A stretch of 64,000 nt of DNA from Thamnidium elegans (Eukaryota; Mucoromycota; Mucoromycetes; Mucorales; Mucoraceae): the NCBI GenBank assembly GCA_025201345.1, contig JAIXMG010000008.1, positions 1-64,000 on the forward strand, read 5' to 3'. Position numbers and translations under genes: made by a program. The notes beneath the pieces were generated by a model. It was not told the DNA's origin, ran no database searches, and was given only the letters and a program-made list of their open reading frames with translations. Of the stretch, positions 23,454 to 34,199 are shown piece by piece (within the stretch, counting starts at the first letter, position 1; each line of letters begins with the position of its first letter).

Positions 23454-23792
23454 TAAGATATTTAGGTAAAAAAAAAAAAGAAAAAAGAAAGAGAAAAACA
23501 TAACGTGCATCTACTTTATAATAAACTTTTTTTTTCAAAACGATCATTTTTGGGGAATTACAATTCCGACTCCTAATATGGATATTAGCGTTAAGGCTGT
23601 TCCTAAGCAAAAAAAAATACTACCCCCTCTTTTTGGAAAAAAAATACACCCCATTAAAAAGGAATAGTCCCAACTTAATTAGGAATAGCGTAAGACATCA
23701 AATTCCATTTTTGTTAGACAACTAACCTCCCTCACCAGTTTTTTTTTCTTTTCCCTCTTCCGAGTATATAATTTATTTTATTTTGTTTAAAA

Positions 23793-24940
23793 TGTCTACT
23801 TATAATGAAGAATCACTTATGGAAGAGTTTATTGTTCTTTACGAACAAACTATGCTGATCATGAACTCAAGTTCTTCAGATCTTGAATCTCTTATTATTG
23901 AACAGGAAATGGAATCCAACTTGCTTCAAGAAGCATTTCTTTTTCATCATTCTGGTATTTTTGACATGCCTTCTTTTTTTTTGCGCACTGCCTTTCTTGA
24001 TTGTTTGCACACAATCAACTCATACTGTTCCGTCAGCAGATAACCAATCCTTCTCCAACTATCATTATTGGACGATCACACACCTTTTTCTTTCCGACGA
24101 CGATAATCCACATACGAGTTTTCGTGCAATGTATAGAATGAATCGTAGTAGCTTTGAAAGATTAGTTAACGATCTCAGTCTTCATTCTGCTTTTGACTTG
24201 AGAGCACACAACAGTATGTCTGCATATATTCAAATCTCATGTGCCATATGGCGGTTAACTAACTGCCATATTGGATATAGAATGAGTAACATTTCCTTCG
24301 GTGTTTCCCATGGAAGTTACATGAATTTTTTTTAGAAGAACCCTAATTGCAATTGAGGGTGTCTATGGAAACAAAATCAGCTGGCCTGTAAATCAAGAAA
24401 GGGTTGAGGCCATACAAACAGGTTTTGAATGGCCACACGGTCAGAGAGAAGGGGCCGTCCGTCGTTTGCCTAATATCATCGGTGCACTCGATGGTAAAAA
24501 TGTGGTCATTGAATCACCAAGGGTTCATCCCGAACATTGGCGTGATAGAAAGGGGCACTTTTCGATGAAACCGACAGCAGTATGCGACAATAAATGTCGT
24601 TTCATTTATATTCGGGTTGGAGACTCATGTATGATTTAAAGCTAATTTATTGAATATCAACCACCAAGCTGATAAGATTAAATAGGTCGTACTCACGATG
24701 CTGCTGCATTTAAATGGACCGATATATTCACAATGTACTTGAGAAATCCAGAAACCTTTTTTTCCTTCTGATGGATACATTCTTGCAGGTATAACACTGT
24801 TTAATAGTTAATTATTGATAACTGTATACTGTAACTAAATTATCGATGTGAACTTTCTAGATTCAGCGTATCCTCTCTCACATCATGTTATTGTCCCATA
24901 TGTGGAGAAATACTTTGATTTAATACAGAAAAATCAATAA
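23793..24940 (+). pseudogene. PIF/Harbinger-type DDE transposase, frameshifted
   Basis: The reading frame starts at MSTYNEESLMEE (ATG 23792) and includes MNRSSFERLVNDLSLHSAFD, the helical block of HARBI1-like transposases. The nuclease core follows: LPNIIGALDGKNVVIESP (first Asp), FIYIRVGDS then THDAAAFKWT (second Asp) and LADSAYPLSHHVIVPY. Two introns (about 24631-24686 and 24790-24860) are needed. One extra T in T8 at about 24327-24334 and one in T7 at about 24758-24764 throw the frame, and a third shift near 23972 is likely. The protein stops at 24940, before the region that should hold the catalytic Glu. It is a relic unless the homopolymer lengths are assembly errors. Confidence 0.75.
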
Positions 24941-25075
24941 AACAGGTGAATAAGATTAAATGTCTAATAACGTTTATTTCTTATTTTAATTGTAAAAATC
25001 AATCCCGGTAAAAGGGATTGCTAACTATGATTTCTTATTTATAGTCTTTTGCAATAGTGGTCACACTATTGTGAT
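24941..25075. other. Spacer between Harbinger relic and solo LTR
   Basis: Non-coding. It contains a short hairpin AATCCCGGTAAAAGGGATT and an imperfect palindrome ATAGTGGTCACACTAT. Confidence 0.4.
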
Positions 25076-25080
25076 TGATC

Positions 25081-25396
25081 TGTAAAGGATTAAGACTATT
25101 CTGATTGGTCAACACCCAACTTTGGATTCCTTCACTTTCATTGGTTTTCAATCTATAATTAGTTCTCCTCATATTATTGGTATTTGACAGCCAAGCCCTT
25201 TTACTTTACTTAATTCAACGTATCTTTTATTTTCCATATATATTATCTTTAGCGAATATCAATTAGTATAAATATCCAAATATCTTTTAACAATAAAACA
25301 TTATTCTATTCTTTATTCAATTTACTTTATATTTCACTTTTGCGTTCTTACCCAATAAGAACAAACTCATTTATAACTCAGCTTAGGAATATTACA
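25081..25396 (+). mobile_element. Solo LTR of an LTR retrotransposon
   Basis: The 316-bp unit starts TGTAA and ends TTACA and is flanked on both sides by TGATC (25076-25080 and 25397-25401), a perfect 5-bp target-site duplication. It contains a TATA-like TATAAATA and a downstream AATAAA, as expected for an LTR promoter and polyadenylation signal. No second LTR or gag/pol is adjacent, so it is a solo LTR left by recombination. The insertion lies at the left boundary of the dispersed repeat. Confidence 0.8.
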
Positions 25397-25573
25397 TGAT
25401 CGTTACACTTAGATTTGATCTAGTGACTTTTATAGCCTGAGGATCTTGATTTCTAGATCCTGCGCTTTTTTTTATATATAAGGTTCATTTTGATACCTAA
25501 CGTTTGTTATGTTTTATAATCGATGGTTCATCGATTATTATATATTCTATTTTATGTGTGATTTTACCACAAC
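25397..25573 (+). repeat. Dispersed structured repeat, copy 2
   Basis: Near-identical to 164-342, including the same ATAATCGATG-GTT-CATCGATTAT hairpin. The left boundary coincides with the LTR target duplication and the right boundary (CCACAAC) is the same in both copies. Confidence 0.8.
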
Positions 25574-25589
25574 GGTAATGTATCCAGTC

Positions 25590-25985
25590 TTCCTCTCCTA
25601 TTCCTCTGAAATTTTTCTCTTCTGTCGCCAAGTCTCTCTAGACGTGTCGGATGTATCCAAATGCTAGTACTTTGTACTTTCGGTGCCTCTCTGACAGTAT
25701 TCCTACTTAGAAGGTCCTCCTCGAGTATGGTATAGTCTCTTCCTCGACTTGTACATCACTATGTGGTCGTGATACCAATAATAGACATCATTTTTTGGTA
25801 GAATGCGATATTAAATGGAGGCTTTGGAAACAAGTCTTAAAACATTATTTTCCTCATATCGGTCTTTCTTCCGACATCAAGATATTCGTAACGCCAAGAA
25901 ATATTTCCTAAACCTTTCCACTACCTTATACCAACTGTAGATTATTTACTGCCAACATGGAAACGGCAACCTCACCTATCCACTT
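25590..25985 (+). pseudogene. 3' end of a LINE-like reverse transcriptase
   Basis: A frame ending at 25911 reads CGRDTNNRHHFLVECDIKWR and LWKQVLKHYFPHIG. The Cys ... His-His ... Cys pattern followed by a Trp-containing helix is the C-terminal zinc-like motif of non-LTR reverse transcriptases in Mucorales. A further frame (TVDYLLPTWKRQPHL) continues the pattern after a stop. The upstream RT core is missing. Confidence 0.5.
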
Positions 25986-26178
25986 ATCCTCTCTCCTAAA
26001 TCGAACCCTCCTTCTTACGGATAATCACTCATATCGAGTGATTACTCAATCCAACTACAGATTAATTTAATTCCTTCCCCCCCCCCCGTTTTTTCTAGTC
26101 CCACCGCTTATTGACGTGCGACTAATAATTTTATTTTTAATAAAAACTACTTTTACAAAAAAAAAAAAAAAAAAAACT
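25986..26178. other. Short promoter region of TTI2
   Basis: C8 run near 26079-26088, a palindrome AATCACTCATATCGAGTGATT (21 bases with an odd centre) near 26023-26044, and an A18 tract immediately before the TTI2 start. Confidence 0.5.
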
Positions 26179-27507
26179 ATGCAAGCATTTACAGATACAT
26201 ACTGTACATGTCCAGTAGAAGGTGATAGATCCAAACATGTCATAGAAACACACGTAAAAGATATCTTGACCAATACTTTACAACCTGTCTTTCAAAAGCA
26301 AACACAAATACATCCTACATTATCGAGACGTCCTGAGCCAAAGTATCGCGCTGCTCACGAAAGTGAATTACATGAAAACCAACAATGGAAAGCAAAAAAC
26401 TATGTAGATATTATGTATTGGCTTGTGAAGGAAATATCTGTAAGCGAATTTTTTTTAAAAGGGAATGATTGACAATTCTAACCTCCTTTTTTTTACATTA
26501 CTGTCAGAGCAATGATTTGAAAGAAAACTTATACTTGATCCTTCCACCTGTATTAATTATACTTGATGATTACGATATAGAGTACAAGGAAGAGGCAGTA
26601 AAAATGGTTCACTATATCGTTAAGAAATTAGATTCTGAACAGACGAGCAGAATGGGTTTAGACGATTTATTTTTTGAGGTATGACTTATATATTTCAATA
26701 TATGTGTATATATCAAAATCATTTATATACATTTTACGAATAGTCATTGTTTAGTTGTTTACTTCGATTATCGCAAGACCGAGAAGAACCATTAGTAAAA
26801 GTAGCTTATCCATGTATACTTGATTTAATCGCTTACGTAAAGGACCAGCATAAGCGATCTGATCTATACGAACGAATATTAAAAGATGGTATTATCACTG
26901 GTTATTTATACGCTGGACAAAAGATCTTGTTTTTACCCATCTTGCTAAGACCTATCCCTTCTTTATATAACCAAATGGGGTCAATCGGTGTGCAGTATTT
27001 AAAAGCAATTATACCCATGCTTTGTGATTCCATGTCGATGATACCAAGTAATAATAAAGCGATTCAAGGGATCAATCTGGCTGCTGCTGAATCATTGATT
27101 GTTGTTATTAAAAAGTGCTGGCCTAGGTAATAGATAGGTCTAAATGTTGTATTATTATTTTTATTGATGTAGTACATGATTAGAATACCAGAATATAAAG
27201 GATTGATTATGAAATCAATAGCGAAGACATGGGTTTATTATTACAAGAGTAACGGTAAATAAAAGACAATAAAAAATAAGGATATGAGATACTAACAATG
27301 TTGCCGAAACAGATACGAAAATGTGTGATACATTAAAGCAAGTATATAAAGTATTTGAAGCGGCTTGTCAAGGACAAGAAAAAGTAAGCTTTAAACTATC
27401 TCGTTTTGTTTTAATTGTCTAGTAACTAATTTGTTCTAAATACATAGATGGATAAAGAAGCATTATTGGATTACAATACACAAGTGTATGAAGCACTTTT
27501 TTCTTGA
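26179..27507 (+). CDS. TTI2: TELO2-interacting protein 2 (Tti2)
   Basis: Six exons (26179-26439, 26508-26678, 26744-27126, 27184-27254, 27313-27383, 27448-27507) join in phase into a protein of about 338 residues. Tti2 is part of the Tel2-Tti1-Tti2 co-chaperone that matures PIKK kinases (TOR, ATM, ATR). Recognition rests on the HEAT-like segments YLILPPVLIILDDYDIEYKE and YLKAIIPMLCDSMSM and on the family-typical CWPRIPEY near the C-terminus. The N-terminal 90 residues are weakly conserved. It is convergent with the next gene, 61 bp apart. Confidence 0.75.
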
Positions 27508-27568
27508 AAATAAATATATAGTATTTATTGTTTGTATATACATTCTAAGTTTTTGTTGTCTATATATT

Positions 27569-28974
27569 CTAATGATCCTTTGTGTGTTGTTCAGGAATGA
27601 TTAAACATTGAATACCAAGGTAAGTACAAATGCTATCAATGACAAGTACGGCCCAACGAAGGTACAATACGAGGGCTAAAAGGAAATAGCCAACGATATA
27701 AATGTATTCAGCTTCAGCTGTAAAGATGGGCTCACTAAATAGCAATTGAGTTAGTAAAAAAAAGCGCATACATATCTAAAAAAAAAATGATAAACTTACA
27801 TGGGAGTATAGATGGGTAAATTGGTAACGAAAGCACCAAGTACCAATGGGATTAATAAACCAGTAGGCATAGGTGACTCAGACTTGGTAAGATGGGCTAA
27901 AATAATTTTAGAACAAATACGGCCGAATACAATACCAATAGCAAGTAAATAGATGGCAAAGTGTTCATTTGAAAGAATATAGGAATGAGGAGAAGTGATC
28001 CATAAATAATAAGAGGCAATATAGACTACGATAGCCCAGTTATCCCAAATCATAGATTGAATATAAGGTTTGTTATTAGCACGACAAGCCTTGTACATGG
28101 CATAGAAACTACAAAATATACTAGTGTCAGTTTTACAGTGGTACAGATTGAAAAAAAAAGATAATATCTTACCAAACAGGAACATGAGTGAATACAAACA
28201 TAATGGCAATAAACCACATGTAAATATCAATCCAAGTAGCATTTTCTAAAAGAGTTGGCAAATTACTAAAGCTAGCATTTACAGGAGCTTGCCATACTTG
28301 AGGGCCATATATACCGGAAACAATATACATGATACACAATATACAAACACCTTCGGTAGGTACATTTAAGTAACCAAGGTATAAAGTTCCGGTATGATAC
28401 TCTTCAATAGTAGATAAATAAAAGCCGATGGTGGCAATAGCATAAATAACGACACCGTATTTGGTGTGGCCTAAACCGAGAGCAGAGGTTTGAATGATAG
28501 CACCGAACGAGCAGTTGATAGCATCACAGCCATGATCAAACAGTTCGCCTAAAGGGCTTGATGTACCTGTTCTTCTGGCCTGACGACCATCTACGTTATC
28601 AAAAGTAGAATAAAGCCACAAACCTAACGCAAAAGAATAATATATCCAAGCAGGTCCTGCATCAGTTGCTTCCATAGTAGGGTTGTAAATAAACACAAGG
28701 ATAACGTTAAAAATCATGAAAAATAAACCTGTCAAAGTAATAAGGTTGGGTCTACAAAATAAATTAAGTTTGGTTATATTTTTACCGAGTATAACTGTAT
28801 ATATATGTATATACTTTACGCCATATTCAAAGGAAACAACTTTACAGTTACATCCCAGTAATGTCGAAGTACATATTTTGTTAAAAGAGATCGATCAATA
28901 CTGGAATATTTGTAAAGTTTCAAGTTATCCAACTGTTGATCTGTCAATACAGAAGTCATTACGTTACAATCCAT
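27569..28974 (-). CDS. Ethanolamine/cholinephosphotransferase (CPT1/EPT1 family)
   Basis: Four exons (28820-28974, 28173-28751, 27800-28108, 27569-27734) give 402 residues, the family length. The enzyme transfers phosphocholine or phosphoethanolamine from its CDP ester to diacylglycerol, the last step of the Kennedy pathway in ER/Golgi membranes. The CDP-alcohol phosphotransferase signature is complete: DGRQARRTG followed by GELFDHGCD with the four conserved Asp residues. The N-terminal YKYSSIDRSLLTKYVLRHYW matches the family's opening helix, and several membrane helices follow. Sequence alone does not separate choline from ethanolamine preference. Confidence 0.92.
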
Positions 28975-29092
28975 AAGAATGTATTAAAAAAAAGATGACT
29001 CGAAATAAAAAAACAGGGATTACTTTTTGTTTGACAAGTATCTTTTTTCATTGGTTGAAGAATAGTTCTTCCGCCGGAACGGTATATTTTTA

Positions 29093-30573
29093 TTAAAGAA
29101 CAGCAAGCATGTCTTGTACACTAGAGAATTTTTCTCTAGGTTTACCCAACTTTCGACCCATATCAAATTCAGCGGCTTCAATTTTTTTCCAATCTTTATA
29201 GGAAACTGGTTGAACATGACGTCTTTGTAATAATTCTGTAATGTCATTATGTGTAGGCTTCAACATTGGTTTACCGTTTTTCAAATCATCAACAATGGTA
29301 TCAGCGGTTTCGTAAGCGTCTGTCATGGTAGTTACAATAACACCTGTAGGTCCACGTTTAAGCCAACCTGACGTATACATACCATCTAATTCTTTATCAT
29401 CTTGTACGATTTTTCCAAACTTGTTAGGTACGCGACCTTGACGAGTATCAAATGGAATACCTTCAATTGGTACACTTTTATACCCAATACTAGTCAAGAT
29501 GACTCCACACTCTTGACTCTCATACTCTCCTGTACCCACTGCCTTTCTTTGATCCAAAGAACCTTCTAATCTATTAATTTCATACATGATACCCTTGACT
29601 CTATTTTCGTTGGCATGCTTAATCACTTCAACAGGACTACGTAAAAACTGTGCGGTCCAAGATTTATCTGCTTGCTTGGTCGGAGATCCCTTTTCCAATA
29701 AAGACATCAATCTCTTTAAAGGTCTATTTTTACTAATAATTGCTTGTGAATCAATAATTTCTTGTTTGATATAATCCATATTGGCATTGAATTGTACACC
29801 TGGTAATGCCATTTGTTCTCTTAATTCCTTTGATGTAAAAGACACCTATATTTTTTTAAAATAAGAAAAATAGCTAATTTATATTGATTACTAATACATT
29901 ACTTGAACTGGTCCTCTACGTCCAACAACATGTACATGCTTGATTCTACTCTTTGAAAGCGTTTCCAAAGCATATTCGGTGATATCAGTCTTTCGTAACT
30001 GATCAATAGGGCTTAATAAAATACGAGCGATATCCAAAGCAACATTGCCCTGCCCAACCACCACTGCCGTATCCGTATCATCCAAAGGCAATTGAAGATT
30101 TCTATAATCGGGATGTCCATTATACCAGCCCACAAAGCTTCTAGCCGACTCTACACCATAGGTATTCTCACCTAAAATATTCATCTTTCTGTCCTCACTT
30201 GCACCATACGACAACAACACAGCGTCAAAGTTATTTTGAAGTTCCTTAATACTTATATTTTTACCGATTGTGACATTACCCAAGAATCTGAACCTATCAT
30301 CCTCTGCTACTCTATCAAATGTAGACATGACGTTCTATTATTTTAACATTAGTTTTGAAGTAACTTTGAATGATTTAAAAGTACCTTGACTTCCGGGTGA
30401 TCAGGAGCTACGCCAAACCGAACAAGACCATGAGGCACAGGTAGACTATCAAACATATCAATAGTTGTGTTTGGCCATTCTTTAAGTAAGCGATGGGCTG
30501 TATAGAAGCCAGCAGGTCCACTACCGACAATAGCTAGTCTAAAAGGTGCTGATACTTTTGCAAGAACTGACAT
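29093..30573 (-). CDS. ARH1: NADPH:adrenodoxin/ferredoxin oxidoreductase, mitochondrial
   Basis: Three exons (30385-30573, 29903-30334, 29093-29845) encode 457 residues. Arh1 passes electrons from NADPH to mitochondrial ferredoxin for iron-sulfur cluster and heme A synthesis. The FAD site is LAIVGSGPAGFYTAHRLL and the NADP site VVVGQGNVALDIARILLS. HGLVRFGVAPDHPEVK is the family signature. TSGWLKRGPTGVIVTTMTDA forms the C-terminal FAD contact. The presequence is very short; an upstream in-frame Met would add a hydrophobic stretch but is less likely. Confidence 0.93.
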
Positions 30574-31407
30574 GTTGACGAAAGAAAAAAAAAGAAAAAA
30601 ATAATAAAACTCAGAAAAGTCCATATGTATCTCTTCTTTAACGTAAGCCGTCACTAGGGTATATCTAATAAAAAGCAGATTTCTCTTTTACAACACTTGC
30701 AACTTTCAGCTTACACCATTATTCCATATATTAGTTATTGTGGTACTCTAGGTATTATAAGAGGAAATAAATAAAAATAGGTAAAGATAACCCAGTCGTA
30801 AAAAGGTAGTTGCTTGTATACATATTTTGATATCTGAGTATTAAAGGAATTCTATGATAAACCTAATCGAGAGTTTTTATCGGTTACTGTGCTTCCACTC
30901 TTAATTTACCGGATGTTTGAAAACCCTACCCAGTTTTTTGACATTTGTGTGAAGTTAAATTGCCCAAAAGAAGGAGACTAATTCGGCCAAGTGTTTGAAT
31001 CTAAATTGCCTAACTTTTTGAAATAATTATACCACTTTTCTTATTTTACACTTGTAGTCTTTATTCCTTTCATTAATCAAGCGCCCCTCTTTGGTTACTT
31101 GCGTGGTTCAGTGCTGTATCTATTAGCAAGTAGAATCCTTTCATCTCTTATTAATCAGCGCACGTAAAATAGTTCGTCTGCTTTTTAGATTTATATAAAT
31201 ACTCAAGCTTAATAAAGAGAAGAAGGGTAACCTTCAGTTTAAACCTATTTTACTGTCTGCTTTGCATTTTGCTTTATTATGTCTTAAATTCCGATACATC
31301 AATTATTATCAGAAAAGGAGGGTATGAAAAAGGATAATCTTTTTAAAGAATACTATAAATTTATAAATGATGACAATGATGTTTTTTGTTTTAAAAAAAA
31401 GGAAATG
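30574..31407. other. Intergenic region upstream of ARH1
   Basis: 834 bp, AT-rich, without a supportable gene or repeat. Confidence 0.5.
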
Positions 31408-33690
31408 ATTATTCATCTTCTTCGGTGTCAGTGCTTTCTCCTTTGTATGGATCGACCCATAGATTCTTCTTTACGAGCTTCTTCATAGATGGTTTTTTAT
31501 TATTGATTGTATGTATTCCGCTTATTCTTTTTCTGCTCTTTACAGTTTGGTTTTTTGAGTTTATACATATTTTGTGAAACAAAAAGCTTTTATCAATACG
31601 CAAATTAAATATTATGCCGTCTTTTACAAACCTTGAATTGTTTTAAGTTTTCAATATAAAATCAATGTCACCATCTTTAACATCTTCAATACAAGACGGA
31701 AGATCCATGTCTTCATACTTCTCGACAACACACCAGTCTTCCGACACAACTTGGATTGTGTAAATATCTGCTTCTAACCCTTCACAAATGACAAATGGTA
31801 AAATAAACTTTTTTGCTTCTTCGAAATTCAGGTTTGCGTGTTTAATGTGCTCTCGTAAGTGAATATAGCTTGACACTACTGTTTTTAATTTTATCATAGT
31901 AGTATTTCCAAGGAGTTGCTTTCTTCGCGTATTCAGATATGCATAGATCGGAAACGGCTCGTGTATGTTGAGCCACTATTCTTAAATCTAATCGTGCATT
32001 GTTTGTTTCCTTTTGACAAATGGGCTCTTTGTGTCACCCCTATCGAAATATACAAGTGGTATCAATGTAAACGGAAATGTAATTGAAATTACTTACCATA
32101 ATAGTCGGCAGCCGCTGCTACGAAAGATATTCTCCATTACTGGGCCATAGAGTTTTACGATGTAGTCAGCTTCACTACAGTTTCCTTCTGTATATATATA
32201 CTTGTCATAGAACATAGTTTCGAGTCTACGAAAAGAAATCAGCAATTGATATATAAGGTAAAGTAATAAACTAACATTTGTTCATATATCCTCTTAGAAG
32301 CCTTTTCTCCTCTTGATTCATTCACTTCCTTGATTACGCTTCCCAGAAACTTATCCTCGTCCTCCTCACCTTTGAATTAAAAGATAAATTGAGTATGAAG
32401 AAGCATCACTTTAAAATACAGCTTACTTACTTTTGCGATGATATTTCAAAGGTCTCTCCGCCTGTGTTTGGTTCTTTGCTAGTCGTATGCGATGTACAAA
32501 GCATATCCTTTACATTAGTTTGTGCAGCTGAGTTTACTTGTGCAAGATGTGATCCATCAGAATCATCAGACAAATCTATTATGTTATTCATAGCAAGCCT
32601 ATAAATTAATGGTTTCAGCAAGAGAATGTCGCATTAATAAAATATTTCACTTACATCCTAAAATATCGACTTTTGTTGTTATAAGAACTGTAGCTCCTCT
32701 CAAATCTGCCCACAATAGTCCTAAATGATTCACGATAGCCATTGATTAAAAATTCGTCATTAGAGTGATACTAGAAAAAAAAATAAGGTTAATTCTTGGT
32801 ACACCACCAGTGCCAGTTTAGCGAAATTCCTGCATCGACACCACCATATCATAAGGAAATATTTAGACATTTGATAATATAAAAGGTATTTGCTTGTATA
32901 TGAATTCATTGTTAAAAAAAAAAGATGGAATAAATAAGTGATTTTAATCATGATAAAAAAGGGTTTATTTAACTATGATAAAATAGGGTTTATTTAACTA
33001 TGATAAAATGGAATTTATTCAACCATGATAAAACGAGGTTTATTCAAGTATGATAAAAAGGATTTATTTAATCGTCGTGATATTTATATTACAATTTCCT
33101 TTCTCACGATATTAAAAAAAAAAAGTCGTTTTGACATGTAAAGTACCTGTCATTTGTTGGAGGTGCACCAAAAATTACGTCATAAATTGGCGCTGGTGGT
33201 GTAACTACCAAGAATTAACCAAAATAAGTAAAAAACGACCATTACATTGCTTCTTGGCTGGATTGGTTTCTCTCATTTTCAGCTAAATATCTCCAATACT
33301 CAAATGATGTTGCTAAATATATTGACCAATTGAAAAGATAAGACACAATTCATTAAACTATTCTTTAAGAATATTACTCTGTATTCGTTCTTCTTCGTAT
33401 TAGCTGCCCACTTTTGAAATGCATCATCATGTTTATTTGCAACTGAATTCACAACATTAATATAGTCTTCTTCTGCAGTTTGTCTCATTGAAAAGTATAC
33501 GATCCTTGTTTAAAGAAACTGGGCAGTCCATTTTCTTCTTCATAATTATCTTTAAGCCAAGTTTGCGCATCCCTATTTATACCATGTCAGATATTTTTAT
33601 CTTCTAAATATCTAAAAACTGGTTTATTTACCAAATTGGCGCTCTCTCCTTTCGTCGTGTTTTCATTATGACCACTGTATGACTGTAAGG
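31408..33690 (-). pseudogene. Unrecognised multi-exon gene with frameshifts
   Basis: A run of spliceable exons can be read: MKTRRKERAPIWDAQTWLKD, then SFEYWRYLAENERNQSSQEA, ITPPAPIYDVIFGAPPTNDR, YHSNDEFLINGYRESFRTIV, NNIIDLSDDSDGSHLAQVNS (a SUMO-interaction-like IIDLSDD), EADYIVKLYGPVMENIFRSS and RLLWGDT. The frame shifts twice after about 32030 before RLDLRIVAQHTRAVSDLCIS, FILPFVICEGLEADIYTIQV and an acidic tail at 31408. The order of an acidic DLRI strand and SEYAK hints at a nuclease-like core, but I cannot name the family. Low-complexity introns include a 25-bp minisatellite. Frameshifts near 33490, 32030 and 31855 indicate a decayed accessory gene. Confidence 0.45.
32949..33072 (+). repeat. 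Minisatellite, five 24-25 bp units
   Basis: Five consecutive units of the form TATGATAAAATAGGGTTTATT, each followed by two to four bases, with scattered substitutions. They lie in an intron-like gap of the unrecognised gene on the opposite strand. Confidence 0.9.
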
Positions 33691-34051
33691 TGTTAAAAGA
33701 TCGCTGAGTTTGACACGAAAAAAAAAATGTCTCTATTTATAAGAATTTAAAAAGAAGAATATTGCAGGTCTTCACATAGTCGGCAAACGTTGGATGCTTT
33801 CTGATATACTATCATGAGCAATCGTACAACTCTGAGTAAAAAGTACATAATCATCGGTTTTTATAAATAAACTACATTATTCAAAATCCGGATTTAAATA
33901 CGCTTGACCTTTGGTAGAAAAAATGAGAAGAAAAGTAATAAATGTGCTGATTTGAAACAATTGGACACTTATTTATCCAAGAAGAATGGAGAAATATTGG
34001 GTAAGGCATTTGTTTGAAATTCACAAGCAGTATGACCGAAAGATGTCCAGC

Positions 34052-34096
<45 letters not shown>

Positions 34097-34135
34097 GTCT
34101 ATGCAGTGTTTATTAACAGTATTCCAATAAAAGTG
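33691..34135. other. Gap with A40 tract
   Basis: No gene was seen. It contains the longest homopolymer of the window (A40, 34055-34094). Confidence 0.6.
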
Positions 34136-34194
34136 GACCAGTGGTGAACAGTGTGTCTCCGACTTCGCTTGAGACACACTGTCCACCACTGGTC
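34136..34194. repeat. 24-bp stem hairpin
   Basis: The left arm GACCAGTGGTGAACAGTGTG plus TCTC (34136-34159) pairs with 34171-34194 around an 11-base loop, with a single mismatch. It stands at the 5' edge of the second Fanzor-like relic and may be two abutting terminal repeats or a foldback element. Confidence 0.9.
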
Positions 34195-34199
34195 AAAGA

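Noticed and set aside
23590..25390. TTCCTAAGC near 23601 and GCTTAGGAA near 25381 as termini of the Harbinger element
   Set aside because: The match is only 9 bp, and the right copy lies inside the solo LTR, which has its own borders.
32949..33072. CRISPR-like array
   Set aside because: Units are contiguous tandem repeats without unique spacers, in a eukaryotic genome.
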